A stretch of DNA of 40,655 bases from an uncultured Clostridia bacterium (GCA_944387425.1 CALXEV010000014.1:1-40655), one strand, 5' to 3'. Counted from the stretch's first letter, positions 19,001 to 29,003 are shown. Numbers and translations: made by a program. The notes: a model not told the origin generated them from the sequence alone.

Positions 19001-19608
19001 ATGGAGATTTTGTTAAAGCTGCACAACCATTAATAGAAGGTTCTATAAATCCAGCTGAAATCCTTGCAATAAAAGGACCAGAAGGTGTATACGAATATCT
19101 AATCTCAGAAGTTCAAAAAGTTTATAGAAACCAAGGTGTTGATATTAATGATAAACATATTGAAGTAATTGCAAGACAAATGCTTAGAAAAGTTAGAATT
19201 GAAGATAATGGAGATACAAGTATGTTCCCAGGTTCTTTAATAGACATGTATGAATTTGAAGACAATAATAAAAAAGCAGTGGAAGAAGGAAAACGCCCTG
19301 CAACAGGCAAGAGAATATTACTTGGTATAACAAAAGCATCACTTGCAACAGATAGCTTCTTATCAGCAGCATCATTCCAAGAAACAACAAGAGTATTAAC
19401 AGAAGCTGCTATCAAAGGTAAAGAAGACGATTTAATGGGATTAAAAGAAAATGTTATTATAGGAAAATTAATTCCTGCAGGTACAGGTATGAAGAGATAT
19501 CAAGATATCAAAATTAAAGTTGAGGGAGAAGAAAACAAAGATCAAACTCCAAATACAGTTGCTTCAGAACAAAATGAAGTAGTACAAGAAGAAAAGAAAG
19601 AGGCGTAA
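16039..19608 (+). CDS. rpoC: DNA-directed RNA polymerase subunit beta'
   Basis: 1189 aa, the undivided Firmicutes length with no large insertion. N-terminal zinc site C60, C62, C75 and C78. Catalytic Mg2+ loop NADFDGD with D450, D452 and D454. Second zinc site C793, C867, C874 and C877. The bridge-helix/trigger-loop region includes [23 protein letters not shown] (read in two parts around residue 900). RBS AAGGGGG lies about 13 nt from the ATG, a rather long gap. No other in-frame start is available, and the intercistronic hairpin sits just upstream. The last 25 residues are Glu/Lys-rich. Confidence 0.98.
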   Translation: MDELEIFNKLKIGIASDEKIREWSKGEVKKPETINYRTLKPEKDGLFCEKIFGPTKDWECHCGKYKRVRYKGIVCDRCGVEVTKSKVRRERMGHIELAAPVAHIWYFKGIPSRIALMLDISPRNLEKVIYFASYIVTDKGTSGLEKCQVLNEKEYNEAEQKYGKKSFKAEMGAEPIRKLLEEIDLDKLIKSIRKELEKASEQRKAKLIKRLDTVEAFKMSGNRPEWMIMNVIPVIPPDLRPMVQLDGGRFATSDINDLYRRVINRNNRLKRLLELGAPEIIVRNEKRMLQESVDALIDNSRRGRPVTGAGNRPLKSLSDLLKGKQGRFRQNLLGKRVDYSGRSVIVVGPELKIYQCGLPKEMAIELFKPFVMRELVGRHLAHNIKSAKRMVERLSPEVWGILEEVIKDHPVMLNRAPTLHRLGIQAFEPVLVEGRAIKLHALVCEAFNADFDGDQMAVHLPLTPEAQAEARYLMLATNNLLKPQDGKPVAVPRLDMILGSYYLTMTLDGELGEGKYFKDPDEALMAFQNKAVGIHAKIFVRVTKEINGKIKQQKIPTSVGRIIFNQGIPQDLGFIDREKDPFQYEIDFPVMKKSMGTIIERVIEKHGLTESAEVIDYIKALGFKYSTLAGITFSVADVEVPEAKKDIIAQAEKEVEKVRNQYRRGLITDDERYKTVINIWEKATNDVSKAMEENFDDLNPIYMMVKSGARGNMNQLRQIAGMRGLMASTTGKAVEIPIKSCFREGLDALEYFISSHGARKGLSDTALRTADSGYLTRRLVDVSQDIIVREEDCGTTNGLMLEAIKDGNQVLEPLEERLEGRYPLNDIVHPETGELIVDTNTMINKEIAKKIVDAGITQVVVRSVIGCRSKHGVCQKCYGMGLARRDKVSIGEAVGIIAAQSIGEPGTQLTMRTIHSGGVAGVADITQGLPRVEELFEARKPKGVAVITEIDGTVKISETKKKKEVIVTSKDNSKSYTIPFGSKLKVKDGDFVKAAQPLIEGSINPAEILAIKGPEGVYEYLISEVQKVYRNQGVDINDKHIEVIARQMLRKVRIEDNGDTSMFPGSLIDMYEFEDNNKKAVEEGKRPATGKRILLGITKASLATDSFLSAASFQETTRVLTEAAIKGKEDDLMGLKENVIIGKLIPAGTGMKRYQDIKIKVEGEENKDQTPNTVASEQNEVVQEEKKEA

Positions 19609-19636
19609 AAAATAGGCAAATATTGCCTATTTTTTT
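19607..19636 (+). terminator. Rho-independent terminator after rpoC
   Basis: A 13-bp stem (19607-19619 with 19623-19635), 3-nt loop, and a run of seven T on the 3' arm. It starts inside the rpoC stop codon. Confidence 0.93.
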
Positions 19637-19667
19637 ATTGCCTAAATCTGTAAATTAATCTTGATTT

Positions 19668-19694
19668 TTGATTTTTTTATTGTTATTATATAAT
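19668..19694 (+). promoter_or_regulatory. Probable promoter of the large surface-protein gene
   Basis: A perfect TATAAT (19689-19694) is preceded by TTGATT (19668-19673) at a short 15-nt spacing. RBS AAAGGGGA (19723-19730) follows. Confidence 0.5.
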
Positions 19695-19737
19695 TAGTTG
19701 ATTTTTATAAAATTATATAAGAAAAGGGGATAATATT

Positions 19738-22700
19738 ATGAGATACAAAAGAAATAAAATAATTACAGCTATAATTGTTTTATTAATTTTAGTTATAGGA
19801 ATTATTACAACATTTTTGCTAACTGGAAAAAAATTTAGTAATGATAATATAGAAGCACAACTCAATTTTGCAAAACAATATGAGGCTACACTTGAAAACG
19901 GATATATTCAACCGATAGATTATTCAGTAGAATATTGGACAAATAAACCTGCACGATTGATGTGGCAATATAATGAAAATTATATACAAGATATAATACA
20001 ACGTACTATTACACAAATACAAAATGAAGGAAATGAGATTAAAGAAGTAAGAGAACCTAAATACTTTACTTTAGAACCGATGGATTCACAATCCACCGAA
20101 AATATGGAATATGATTTTTATGATGTAGGGTATAATGGAGAAATAATTATTTCACAAAACGGAGTATATAATTATTATTTAACATCAGAACCTATCACTA
20201 TATTATTTTTTGACAAACAGAATGATACTAATATAGCATTAGAACTTGAACGAATACATGCAGAAATGTATATTAAGATAGACAAAATTGATACAGTTAA
20301 ACCAACTATAACAAAATCTCTTACAGCAAAAATGGCTTCAACAAGTAGTATTTCTGCAGAAGTTCAATTTAGAGATGAACTTTCAGGATTTTCACAAATA
20401 GAATGGTACTACAAAAAATCAACAGATAATGATTATACATTATATGCAACAGATACAGATATTCCAATAAATGCTTCTCAAGCAGGTAATACAAATTCAG
20501 TAACAAAAACAAAAACAATAGACAATTTGTCTGCAGGAACATATAATATAAAAGCAAAAATATATGATGTTGCAGGAAATAGTATAGAAAGTTCAGTAGC
20601 AACTGTAACAGTAAAAGATATTCCAACATTAGTAAAAGATGATAATGTAACATTTTCATCAACACCATCAGGATGGACTAATGGAACAGTATCAGTTAAA
20701 GTAACAACAAATTTAAGCGGATATACATTGCAAGTTAGTTCAGATAATAAAAGCTGGCAAGATGGAAATACAATAACTCGTTCAACAAATGGACAAGTAT
20801 ATGCAAGACTAGCATATGGAGAGTTTACAGGAGGAGCAGCAACATATAATGTATCAAATATAGACAAAACAGCACCAACAGTAGAATTAAGTCAAAATGG
20901 TGGAAGTTATGTAATGCCAACAAGTGGAAATGCAACAATAAAAACAACAATAACAGCAAAAGATACAGGTGGAAGTAATTTAAACAAACTACAATATGCG
21001 TGGTCACAATCAAATACAAGTGAACCAACAGAATGGACAACATTTTATAATGAACAAGAAATAGAAAAATCAGACATAACAGAACCAGGAACATGGTATT
21101 TGTGGACAAATGTAACAGATATGGCAGGAAATAGAGCTACAAGTATAAAAATATCAAGTGCATTTGAAATAAAGTCAAATACAGCAAACGAAAATAAAAT
21201 AACATTCGATATTGAACCAACAGAATGGACAAACGGAGAAGTAACAGTAACACCAAAATATGGAGCAAATCTAACAAAAAACAAAACATTAACAAGTACA
21301 GGAGCACAAGGAACAGATTATATAATAAATGGAGCAACAGAAGTAAAAGTAAAAACTAATGGAATAACAGTAACAGCAACGGCACAAGATACAGTAGGAA
21401 ATACGATCACAGCGAAGACCACAATTAATAATATAGACAAAGAATTACCAACAGTAACATTAAGTCAAAATGGTGGAAATTATGCAATGCCAACAAGTGG
21501 AAATGCAATAATAAAAACAACAATAGAAGCTAAAGATAATGGAGGAAGTGGTTTAAATAAATTAGAATATGCATGGTCACAATCAAACACAAGTGAACCA
21601 AGTAGTTGGACGAAATTTATAAGTGGAGATGAAATAACAAAAACAGACATAACAGAACCAGGAACATGGTATTTATGGACAAATGTAACAGATGGAGCAG
21701 GGAATAGAGCAACAAATATAAAAGTATCAAATGGATTTATGATAGGATCTAATTTAGAAGAAGAAAATATGATAACATTTGATACAAATATTGATGGTTG
21801 GACAAATAAAGATGTGACAGTAACACCAAAATATGGAGCAAATTTAACACAAAATAGAATTTTAACAAGTACTGGAGAAGAAGGTATAGATTATCAAATA
21901 ACCGGTACACAGGTAATAGTAAAAAATAGTGGAATAGCTGTAACAGCAACAGCACAAGATATAGCAGGAAATACAGTAAAAGCAACAATGATTATATATA
22001 ATATAGATAAAGAAGCACCAATAGTAACACTAACTACAAATGGTGGAAACTATATAATGCCATCAGATGGAAATGCAAAGATTGAAACAGTAATAACTGC
22101 AGAAGATGCAGGAGGAAGTGATTTGAAAACATTAGAATATGCATGGTCACAATCAAATACTACAGAACCAACAGAATGGACAAAATTCAACAATGGAGAA
22201 GAAGTAATAAAATCAGATATAACTGTAGCAGGTATTTGGTACTTATGGATAAGAGTAACAGATAATGCGGGAAATTCTAATATACTTAAATCAAAAGAAT
22301 TTATAATAACTGTAGATGAAGAAAATCCAGAACCAGAGACGCATTTAATAACATATAATTATTCTGAAAATGGAGGAACATCTGTGACACAGGAAACAGA
22401 TACAAAAAAAGAAGGAGAAAAAATCAACCTAAATGTAATAGCACAAAAAGCAGGTTATGAATTTATTGGTTGGAATACAAATAAAAATGCAACAACAGGA
22501 TTAGAAGAATTAGAAATGGCAAAAGAAGATGTTACTTTATATGCAATATATAAAAAAGATATAACAATACAATTTGTAGATTATACAGATACAAAGCAAA
22601 CAATAACAACAAAAACATTAACAATCTTTAATGAAGAAACCGCAAAAACTACAGCACCAGAAATAAATGAATATACAGGTTGGACAGCAGAATATTGGAC

Positions 22701-23889
22701 AGATAAAGAAGAACCAAATGCAGAAAAAATATTATTTGGTGGAGAAGAAATAACAGATATAAAAGAGAATGCAACATATTATGCAAGATATTCAAAAACA
22801 TATACAATAAAGTTTGACTTAAATGGAGGACAAGGAGAAGGAATTGAAGAAATAAGAAACAAAGCAGAAGTAAATAGTAAGAATATTAATATTGTAAAAA
22901 ATGCAGAAGTAACAATTCCAGAAATAACAGCAATAAAAGAAGGATATGATGCAATATCTTGGAATACAAAAGCAGATGGAACAGGAATAGATTATTCATC
23001 AGGAGAAAAAGCACTATTTATAAATGATATTACATTATTTATTAGATGGAATAAAGAGCAAGAAGAACCAGATGAACCAATACCAACATTACCTGATATA
23101 AGTGTAGAAAAACCAGAAGGATGGACAAACAAAAATATACCAGTAAAAATTAAACAAACAGGAACAACAAAAATAGTTAAGGTTATGGTAAATGGAGTTG
23201 AAATACAACCAACAAATAATGAATATAATTATGAGATAGAAGAAAATGGTACATATATAGTAGAAATAGTGGATGAAGATAATAATACATTTAGAAAGGA
23301 AATAACAGTAGTAAGCATTGATAAAACATCACCTGAAATAGTAAAAATAGAAAATACTTCAAAAGATGAATCACAAAAAGAAGTAATAGTAGATTTGAAA
23401 TTACAAGATGAAGGAGCAGGTGTAGCAAAAGTAGAATATAGTTATGATGGAACAACATGGAATGACTGCTTAGGAGAGGATAAAGATTTTATTGTAACAA
23501 GTTATAGTTATCAGGCAGGAGAATCAACTATCTCAATGAAATGGACAAAAGAAGCAGACACAAAAATATATTTCAGAGTTACAGACAATGTAGGTAATGT
23601 TAGTGAGGTAAAATCAACAGAAATAAAATTGATTCAAGAAGACCCAGATGATAATAATGATGAACCAGACAATAATAACTCAGGAAATAACACAAACAAC
23701 AATAATAATGGAAATAATACTAATAATCAAGGTAATAATGGAAACATAGATAACACAATATCAAAAGAAGAATTACCACATGCAGGAAATGTCAAGACAA
23801 TAATGTTAATTGCAAGTATTATAACATTATCTGTAATTGCTATAGTATTAAGAAAGAAATATAAATTCTTAAAAGGAATAATTAAATAA
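19738..23889 (+). CDS. Large wall-anchored protein with Ig-like and InlB-type repeats
   Basis: 1383 aa. One N-terminal membrane/signal segment (residues about 8-30), then a region of no known family (about 40-185). From about 190 to 860 there are alternating beta-sandwich modules with the bacterial Ig-like pattern (DKTAPTVELSQNGG, then TWYLWTNVTD-AGNRA) and a WTNG-V-V-TPKYGANLT module. About 865-1115 holds two or three Flg_new/InlB-type repeats (GYEFIGWNTNKN, TIKFDLNGGQGEG). Two more Ig-like modules (about 1125-1300) precede an Asn/Gly/Asp-rich linker (about 1300-1340). The C-terminus is a sortase-like signal: LPHAG, hydrophobic helix, RKK. LPHAG departs from LPXTG. It is monocistronic: terminators lie on both sides. 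Likely an adhesin or structural surface protein; no enzyme domain is seen. Confidence 0.88.
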   Translation: MRYKRNKIITAIIVLLILVIGIITTFLLTGKKFSNDNIEAQLNFAKQYEATLENGYIQPIDYSVEYWTNKPARLMWQYNENYIQDIIQRTITQIQNEGNEIKEVREPKYFTLEPMDSQSTENMEYDFYDVGYNGEIIISQNGVYNYYLTSEPITILFFDKQNDTNIALELERIHAEMYIKIDKIDTVKPTITKSLTAKMASTSSISAEVQFRDELSGFSQIEWYYKKSTDNDYTLYATDTDIPINASQAGNTNSVTKTKTIDNLSAGTYNIKAKIYDVAGNSIESSVATVTVKDIPTLVKDDNVTFSSTPSGWTNGTVSVKVTTNLSGYTLQVSSDNKSWQDGNTITRSTNGQVYARLAYGEFTGGAATYNVSNIDKTAPTVELSQNGGSYVMPTSGNATIKTTITAKDTGGSNLNKLQYAWSQSNTSEPTEWTTFYNEQEIEKSDITEPGTWYLWTNVTDMAGNRATSIKISSAFEIKSNTANENKITFDIEPTEWTNGEVTVTPKYGANLTKNKTLTSTGAQGTDYIINGATEVKVKTNGITVTATAQDTVGNTITAKTTINNIDKELPTVTLSQNGGNYAMPTSGNAIIKTTIEAKDNGGSGLNKLEYAWSQSNTSEPSSWTKFISGDEITKTDITEPGTWYLWTNVTDGAGNRATNIKVSNGFMIGSNLEEENMITFDTNIDGWTNKDVTVTPKYGANLTQNRILTSTGEEGIDYQITGTQVIVKNSGIAVTATAQDIAGNTVKATMIIYNIDKEAPIVTLTTNGGNYIMPSDGNAKIETVITAEDAGGSDLKTLEYAWSQSNTTEPTEWTKFNNGEEVIKSDITVAGIWYLWIRVTDNAGNSNILKSKEFIITVDEENPEPETHLITYNYSENGGTSVTQETDTKKEGEKINLNVIAQKAGYEFIGWNTNKNATTGLEELEMAKEDVTLYAIYKKDITIQFVDYTDTKQTITTKTLTIFNEETAKTTAPEINEYTGWTAEYWTDKEEPNAEKILFGGEEITDIKENATYYARYSKTYTIKFDLNGGQGEGIEEIRNKAEVNSKNINIVKNAEVTIPEITAIKEGYDAISWNTKADGTGIDYSSGEKALFINDITLFIRWNKEQEEPDEPIPTLPDISVEKPEGWTNKNIPVKIKQTGTTKIVKVMVNGVEIQPTNNEYNYEIEENGTYIVEIVDEDNNTFRKEITVVSIDKTSPEIVKIENTSKDESQKEVIVDLKLQDEGAGVAKVEYSYDGTTWNDCLGEDKDFIVTSYSYQAGESTISMKWTKEADTKIYFRVTDNVGNVSEVKSTEIKLIQEDPDDNNDEPDNNNSGNNTNNNNNGNNTNNQGNNGNIDNTISKEELPHAGNVKTIMLIASIITLSVIAIVLRKKYKFLKGIIK
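20863..22320 (+). repeat. About 2.5 tandem copies of a 190-codon module
   Basis: Homologous units begin at 20863, 21436 and 22006 (periods 573 and 570 bp). The third is cut after its first half. Stretches coding for the QNGG-PTSGNA and YAWSQSNT-SEP segments are nearly identical in DNA between units, consistent with duplication by recombination. Confidence 0.88.
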
Positions 23890-23895
23890 GAAAAA

Positions 23896-23926
23896 AGGAA
23901 GTCTTTATTTTAGGACTTCCTCTTTA
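23896..23926 (+). terminator. Terminator after the large surface-protein gene
   Basis: An 8-bp stem AGGAAGTC (23896-23903) with GACTTCCT (23914-23921), a 10-nt loop, and a short T-rich tail. Confidence 0.65.
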
Positions 23927-23983
23927 TATGGTTGTATACATAGTCATGGTTAGATGCACCACCAGAAACATTCTAAAACTTTA

Positions 23984-24011
23984 TTACAATTTTAAAAAAT
24001 TTTCATATAAT
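23984..24011 (+). promoter_or_regulatory. Sigma-A promoter of cysE
   Basis: TTACAA (23984-23989), 16-nt spacer, TATAAT (24006-24011). The leader is very short, about 10 nt. Confidence 0.65.
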
Positions 24012-24027
24012 AAAATAGGTGATGTGT

Positions 24028-24579
24028 ATGAGCAAAATAAAAAATTTTATTGATAAAATAAAAAATAGTAAAATTATAAAACAAATAAAAGAGGAAGTAA
24101 AAAATATACAGGAAAAAGATCCAGCAGCAAAAAGTTTTATACAAGTAATAATTTTATATCCTGGCTTTCATATATTAATTTATTATAGAATATCACATTT
24201 TTTATATAAACATAAAAGGTATTTTTTAGCTAGATTAATATCACAAATAGGAAAATTTTTTACAGGAATAGAAATTCATCCAGGTGCAAAAATCGGTAGA
24301 AAATTATTTATAGACCATGGAACTGGTATAGTAATTGGTGAAACTGCAACTATTGGAGATAATTGTACAATTTATCATGGTGTAACACTTGGAGGAACAG
24401 GAAAAGATGTAAATAAAAGACATCCTGATATTGGAGATAATGTAATGATTGGTTGTGGTGCTAAGATTTTAGGCCCAATAAAAATTGGAAATAATGTGAA
24501 AATTGGAGCAAATGCCGTTGTAACTAAAGACGTACAAGATAATTCAACAGTAGTTGGTATTCCGGGAAAAGTCTTGTAA
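24028..24579 (+). CDS. cysE: Serine O-acetyltransferase
   Basis: 183 aa, somewhat shorter than Bacillus CysE at the C-terminus. It acetylates L-serine with acetyl-CoA, the first step of cysteine synthesis. A helical N-terminal part (residues 1-80) carries the DPAAKSF and [17 protein letters not shown] motifs. A left-handed beta-helix of hexapeptide repeats follows ([51 protein letters not shown]), with the catalytic His in DHGTG. The ATG at 24028 fits AGGTG (24017-24021) at 6 nt; upstream GTG/ATG codons at 24019 and 24022 overlap that site. cysK is not adjacent. It has its own promoter, and a new promoter for gdpP starts 5 nt after its stop. Confidence 0.9.
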   Translation: MSKIKNFIDKIKNSKIIKQIKEEVKNIQEKDPAAKSFIQVIILYPGFHILIYYRISHFLYKHKRYFLARLISQIGKFFTGIEIHPGAKIGRKLFIDHGTGIVIGETATIGDNCTIYHGVTLGGTGKDVNKRHPDIGDNVMIGCGAKILGPIKIGNNVKIGANAVVTKDVQDNSTVVGIPGKVL

Positions 24580-24583
24580 TAAC

Positions 24584-24612
24584 TTGACAAATTGCATATT
24601 TAGAAGTATACT
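24584..24612 (+). promoter_or_regulatory. Near-consensus sigma-A promoter of gdpP-rplI-dnaB
   Basis: TTGACA (24584-24589), 17-nt spacer, TATACT (24607-24612). This is one of the strongest promoters in the window. RBS AAAGGAG (24624-24630) follows. Confidence 0.92.
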
Positions 24613-24636
24613 AAAATAGTATAAAAGGAGATAAAT

Positions 24637-26649
24637 ATGTCGAAAAATTATAATAGAAAAGTATTTGATAATTTGGTATCTAGAACCAAAATATATCTAG
24701 TAATTATTTTAATATTATTAGTGATATTATCTTATTTACAACCAGCACTTATAATACCATCAATATTAATTTATATTTTAATATTAGGTTATACTTACTT
24801 TGCAAATAACAAGAGAAAAAGTGAAATATCTGAGCAATTACAAGACTTAACACTAACAGTTGATACTGCTGCAAAAAGTAGTTTAATAAACTCGCCTTTT
24901 CCATTAGTAATATTAGAAACTAATGGAAACATTGTATGGAAAAGTGCAAAATTCATTACAGAATTTGCCGAAATTGATATCAACGATTATATTAATGATT
25001 TAATCATAGACATAAAAGACGAAGCAGACAGAAGTAAAGACCCAAAGAAAAAGTCAGTAGAAAGAACATTAGAAATAAAAGATAAAATATATAAAGTATA
25101 TGCTGAATTTGCAAAATCTAAGAAAAATGACAGGAAAAGAAATCAAGATTATATGATGATATTATATTTTGTTGATGAAACAGAAAAACATTTATTACAA
25201 GAAGAAAACGAGAATAAAAAAACATGTGTTGGGATAATAATGCTAGATAATTATGAAGAAGTAATGCAAAGAATAGATGTTGAACAAAAAACACAAATAA
25301 TGGCTAAAGTTGAAAGTATAATATATGATTCAGTAAATGAAACAAATGGAATATTAGTTAAAGAAGATAGAGACACATATGTATACATTTTTGAACAGAG
25401 AAATCTTGAAAAAATTAAAAATAGTAAATTTGCAATTTTAGATTCAATAAAAGATGTAGTAAGAAAAGATAAAATACAATTAACACTAAGTATAGCAATT
25501 TCTAATGAAGGCGAAACAGATAAAGATGTGTATAAGTCAGCTTTATCAGCAATGGATGTAATACTTGGTAGAGGTGGAGATCAAGCAGTAATCAGAGAAA
25601 ACGGAAAATATCAGTTCTTTGGAGGAAAAGTAGAAGAAGTTGAAAAAAGGACTAAAGTAAAAGCCAGAATTGTAGCACATGCACTTGAAGAACTAATGTC
25701 AGAAAGTGAAAGAATTATAATCATGGGACATACAAACCCAGATATAGATGCTATGGGATCTGCATTAGGAATATATAGAATGGCTGTAAGTCTAGGAAAA
25801 GAAACATATATTGTAACAAATCCGGAAGCTACATCTATTAAAACATTTATGGATAGTATACAAGATGAATATAAAGATGTATTTATAACAAAAGATATTG
25901 CACTATCAAAAATCGATTCAAATGCGCTATTAATAGTTGTAGATACACATAAGAAAACATATGTAGAAGAACCAGAATTATTGAATAAAACAAGTAAAAT
26001 TGTTGTTATAGACCATCATAGAAGAAGTGCTGACTTTATTGAGCAAAGTATACTTACTTTTCAAGAAGTATATGCATCATCTGCATCAGAACTAGTAACA
26101 GAAATATTACAATATACCCAACATGACATAGAATTATCAACTATTGAAGCAGAAAGTTTGTATGCAGGAATAATGATGGATACAAAGAACTTTACATTTA
26201 AAACAGGTGTAAGGACATTCGAAGCTGCTGCATATCTTCGTAGATGTGGAGTAGATATTATAAAAGTTAAAAAATGGTTTCAAAGTGATTTAGAAAGTTA
26301 TAACAAAATTGCTGAAATAGTAAAAAAAGCTGAAATTATATATGACACAATAGGAATATCAACATATGATTTAGCAGAAAAAGATGCAAACTTAATTTGC
26401 GCAAAAGCTGCTGATGAACTATTGACAATAGGAAATATTACAGCATCATTTGTATTAGGATTATTAGACAATAAAGTATGTATAAGTGGTAGATCAATAG
26501 GAGATATAAATGTGCAAATGATTTTAGAAAAACTTGGTGGTGGAGGCCATATAACATTGGCTGGTGCTCAATTAGAAGGAAAAACTATTGAAGAGGCAAA
26601 AATTGAATTGATACAAAAAATACAGGAATATTTTAATGAAAAAGAATAG
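24637..26649 (+). CDS. gdpP: Cyclic-di-AMP phosphodiesterase GdpP
   Basis: 670 aa, standard length. It hydrolyses c-di-AMP to pApA and so affects cell-wall and potassium homeostasis. Two N-terminal membrane helices (about residues 15-60), then a PAS-like domain (about 65-180), a degenerate GGDEF domain (about 190-325), and the DHH-DHHA1 phosphodiesterase. Metal ligands: H365, D369 and D371 in GHTNPDID, D436 in DTH, D459-H460-H461 as the DHH motif. The DHHA1 motif GGGGH lies at 634-638. The stop overlaps the rplI RBS. The order gdpP-rplI-dnaB is that of Bacillus (yybT-rplI-dnaC). Confidence 0.96.
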   Translation: MSKNYNRKVFDNLVSRTKIYLVIILILLVILSYLQPALIIPSILIYILILGYTYFANNKRKSEISEQLQDLTLTVDTAAKSSLINSPFPLVILETNGNIVWKSAKFITEFAEIDINDYINDLIIDIKDEADRSKDPKKKSVERTLEIKDKIYKVYAEFAKSKKNDRKRNQDYMMILYFVDETEKHLLQEENENKKTCVGIIMLDNYEEVMQRIDVEQKTQIMAKVESIIYDSVNETNGILVKEDRDTYVYIFEQRNLEKIKNSKFAILDSIKDVVRKDKIQLTLSIAISNEGETDKDVYKSALSAMDVILGRGGDQAVIRENGKYQFFGGKVEEVEKRTKVKARIVAHALEELMSESERIIIMGHTNPDIDAMGSALGIYRMAVSLGKETYIVTNPEATSIKTFMDSIQDEYKDVFITKDIALSKIDSNALLIVVDTHKKTYVEEPELLNKTSKIVVIDHHRRSADFIEQSILTFQEVYASSASELVTEILQYTQHDIELSTIEAESLYAGIMMDTKNFTFKTGVRTFEAAAYLRRCGVDIIKVKKWFQSDLESYNKIAEIVKKAEIIYDTIGISTYDLAEKDANLICAKAADELLTIGNITASFVLGLLDNKVCISGRSIGDINVQMILEKLGGGGHITLAGAQLEGKTIEEAKIELIQKIQEYFNEKE

Positions 26650-26658
26650 GAGGAAATA

Positions 26659-27105
26659 ATGAAAGTTATTTTAAAGGCAGATATAAAAGGAGTAGGAAAA
26701 AAGAACGAAGTTATAAATGCATCTGATGGATATGTACGTAATTTTTTGTTTCCAAAGAATTTAGCAGTTGAAGCAAATGCTGAAAATATGAGTAAATTAC
26801 AAGCACAAAAAGAAGCAACGCAATTTAGAAAAGATACAGAAAAAGAAGAAGCAAAGAAAACTGCTGAAAAAATGAACAAAATCATGGTAAGAGTACAAGT
26901 AAAAGCAGGAGAAAACGGAAAAATATTTGGTGGAGTATCTGCAAAAGATATTTCAGATAACTTAGAAAAACAACACAATATAAAAGTGGACAAGAAAAAA
27001 GTTGATTTAAAAGAAACAATAAAAACATTAGGAGTTCATATAGTTGAAATTAAACTATATGAAGGAGTTATTGGTAAACTAAAAGTAGATGTAAGAGGAG
27101 AATAA
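26659..27105 (+). CDS. rplI: 50S ribosomal protein L9
   Basis: 148 aa, typical. N-terminal L9 signature: MKVILKADIKGVGKK and then GYVRNFLFPKNLA (residues 24-36). A long connecting helix (about 40-75) and a C-terminal domain with GKIFGGVSAKDI follow. AGGAGG (26648-26653) overlaps the gdpP stop. dnaB begins 16 nt after the stop, so translation of the three genes is closely linked. Confidence 0.97.
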   Translation: MKVILKADIKGVGKKNEVINASDGYVRNFLFPKNLAVEANAENMSKLQAQKEATQFRKDTEKEEAKKTAEKMNKIMVRVQVKAGENGKIFGGVSAKDISDNLEKQHNIKVDKKKVDLKETIKTLGVHIVEIKLYEGVIGKLKVDVRGE

Positions 27106-27121
27106 AAAGGAGCTAATATTC

Positions 27122-28456
27122 ATGGATTTAGGAAAAATACCACCACATGACATTGATGCTGAGCAAGCTGTATTAGGAAGTATGTTAACAGATAAAGATG
27201 CAGTTGCAGAAGCAATTGAAACTTTAAAAGAAGAAGATTTTTATAGAGATGATAATAAAGCAATATTTGAAGCAGTATTAAATTTATATAGTAAATCTGA
27301 ACCAGTAGATATAATAACATTAAAAGATGAACTTGAATCAATGGGAAAATTTGAACAAGTTGGTGGTTTTGAATATTTAGCAAACTTACCAGATAAAGTA
27401 CCAACAACAGCAAATGTTCAAAAATATATAAAAATAGTTGAAGAAAAATCATTATTAAGAAATCTTATAAAAACTGCAAATGAAATAATAGATTTAGGGT
27501 ATAGTTCAACAGAAGATGTAGAGGATATAATGGATAATGCTGAAAGAAAAATCTTTGATATAATGCAAAGAAAAAGCCAAAAAGGCTATACACCTATAAA
27601 AGATGTATTAGTTGAAAGTTTTACAAAACTAGAAGAACTTTATAATAGAAAACAACATATTACAGGAGTTCCAACAGGTTTTGTTGAATTAGATTACAAA
27701 ACAGCTGGATTACATGGTTCTGAATTAATATTAGTTGCTGCAAGACCTGCAATGGGCAAAACAGCATTTGCCTTAAATATAGCAACAAATGCAGCACTAA
27801 GAGGAAATGTGCCTGTTGCAATATTTAGCTTAGAGATGTCAAAAGATCAATTAGTAAACAGAATCTTATGTGGTGAAGCAATGGTTGATAGCAATAAAGT
27901 TAGGACTGGTAAATTGGAAGAGGATGACTGGGTTAAACTAGCAGGAGCAATAGGACCTTTATCAGAAGCTGAAATATATATAGATGATACACCAGGAATT
28001 TCTATAATGGAAATAAGAACAAAATGTAGAAAACTAAAAATGGAAAAAAATATTGGACTTGTTGTAATTGATTACTTACAATTAGTTCAAGGAAGTAATA
28101 AAAGAAGTGGAAGTAGAGAGCAAGAAATTTCAGAAATAAGTAGATCATTAAAAATCCTTGCAAAAGAAATTAATGTACCAGTTATTGCACTTTCACAGTT
28201 ATCAAGAGCAGTTGAACAAAGACCAGATCATAGACCAATGCTTTCCGATTTGCGTGAATCAGGAGCTATAGAGCAAGATGCGGATATAGTAATGTTCTTA
28301 TATAGAGATGATTATTATAATAAAGAAAGTGAGAAAAAAGATATTGCTGAGGTAATAATTGCAAAACAAAGAGGAGGTTCAACTGGAACTGTAGAATTAT
28401 TATGGATGGGAAATTACACAAAATTTGTTAATCTTGAAAAAAGATTTGACGACTAA
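27122..28456 (+). CDS. dnaB: Replicative DNA helicase
   Basis: 444 aa. Hexameric 5'-3' helicase of the replication fork (named DnaC in Bacillus). The N-terminal primase-interacting domain (residues about 5-105, DIDAEQAVLGSML) and a linker helix precede the RecA-like ATPase: Walker A ARPAMGKT (207-214), Walker B VVIDYLQL (314-321), and the arginine-finger region with LSDLRESGAIEQDAD. No intein is present. RBS AAGGAG lies about 9 nt before the ATG. There is no clear terminator in the 55 bases before the next promoter. Confidence 0.98.
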   Translation: MDLGKIPPHDIDAEQAVLGSMLTDKDAVAEAIETLKEEDFYRDDNKAIFEAVLNLYSKSEPVDIITLKDELESMGKFEQVGGFEYLANLPDKVPTTANVQKYIKIVEEKSLLRNLIKTANEIIDLGYSSTEDVEDIMDNAERKIFDIMQRKSQKGYTPIKDVLVESFTKLEELYNRKQHITGVPTGFVELDYKTAGLHGSELILVAARPAMGKTAFALNIATNAALRGNVPVAIFSLEMSKDQLVNRILCGEAMVDSNKVRTGKLEEDDWVKLAGAIGPLSEAEIYIDDTPGISIMEIRTKCRKLKMEKNIGLVVIDYLQLVQGSNKRSGSREQEISEISRSLKILAKEINVPVIALSQLSRAVEQRPDHRPMLSDLRESGAIEQDADIVMFLYRDDYYNKESEKKDIAEVIIAKQRGGSTGTVELLWMGNYTKFVNLEKRFDD

Positions 28457-28511
28457 AGTGGAAAATTGTTGAAAACACAAGATAAAATCTTTACTTAATT
28501 TAAGATACTAG

Positions 28512-28540
28512 TTGAATTCCGGAGATAAAGGTGTTATAAT
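28512..28540 (+). promoter_or_regulatory. Extended -10 promoter of the 124-residue orphan gene
   Basis: TTGAAT (28512-28517), 17-nt spacer, TATAAT (28535-28540), with TG at 28532-28533 giving an extended -10. Confidence 0.88.
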
Positions 28541-28585
28541 AATAATTGTTCGAAAGTTGAAATATGGCATGAGGAGGTATAAATT

Positions 28586-28960
28586 ATGCCAAACAAAAAG
28601 GAATACTCCAAGGAAACGTCAGTACGGACCTTGCAAAGCTTTCCAACAATTTTAGAAAGAAACCCGAAATTGTTAAGAGTACTGGAAGAGAGAAATATTT
28701 TCTCTGGAGAAAAAACGCCTAGTGATATACTTTTAAATTGGAGTGACAATACTCAAAGATATGAAAAGCTCCAGTTTTTAGGTTGGTTGATGGGTGGAAT
28801 CGAAACCATGGGAATGAGTGCAATGTTTTATATTAGGCTTCATGAAAAAGCAATGTTAGTTGAATGTGTGAATGCAATTTTGGCACATGCGAGTGAAAAA
28901 GAAAAAGAAGCATATAAAAATGCACGAATGGAAGTATGGCGCAGATATGGTAAAAACTAA
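28586..28960 (+). CDS. Hypothetical protein with atypical base composition
   Basis: 124 aa, no family recognised. RBS GAGGAGG lies 7-8 nt before the ATG. Its own strong promoter and terminator make it a separate transcription unit, which supports a real gene. The predicted structure is largely helical: an N-terminal helical part with ERNPKLLRVLEERN, a hydrophobic centre with LQFLGWLMGGIETMGMSAMFYI (residues about 63-84), and a charged C-terminal helix (EKEKEAYKNARMEVWRRY). No signal peptide. It uses codons rare in the neighbours (CGG, CGC, ACG, GCG) and has visibly higher G+C, suggesting acquired DNA or different codon selection. Confidence 0.7.
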   Translation: MPNKKEYSKETSVRTLQSFPTILERNPKLLRVLEERNIFSGEKTPSDILLNWSDNTQRYEKLQFLGWLMGGIETMGMSAMFYIRLHEKAMLVECVNAILAHASEKEKEAYKNARMEVWRRYGKN

Positions 28961-29003
28961 CTTTTCGGAGTAATTCAAGTCTTTATTAAAAGATAGAATT
29001 GCC

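Noticed and set aside
23931..24000. Possible tRNA or RNA gene in the spacer before cysE
   Set aside because: No cloverleaf, no T-loop or anticodon arm could be built on either strand.
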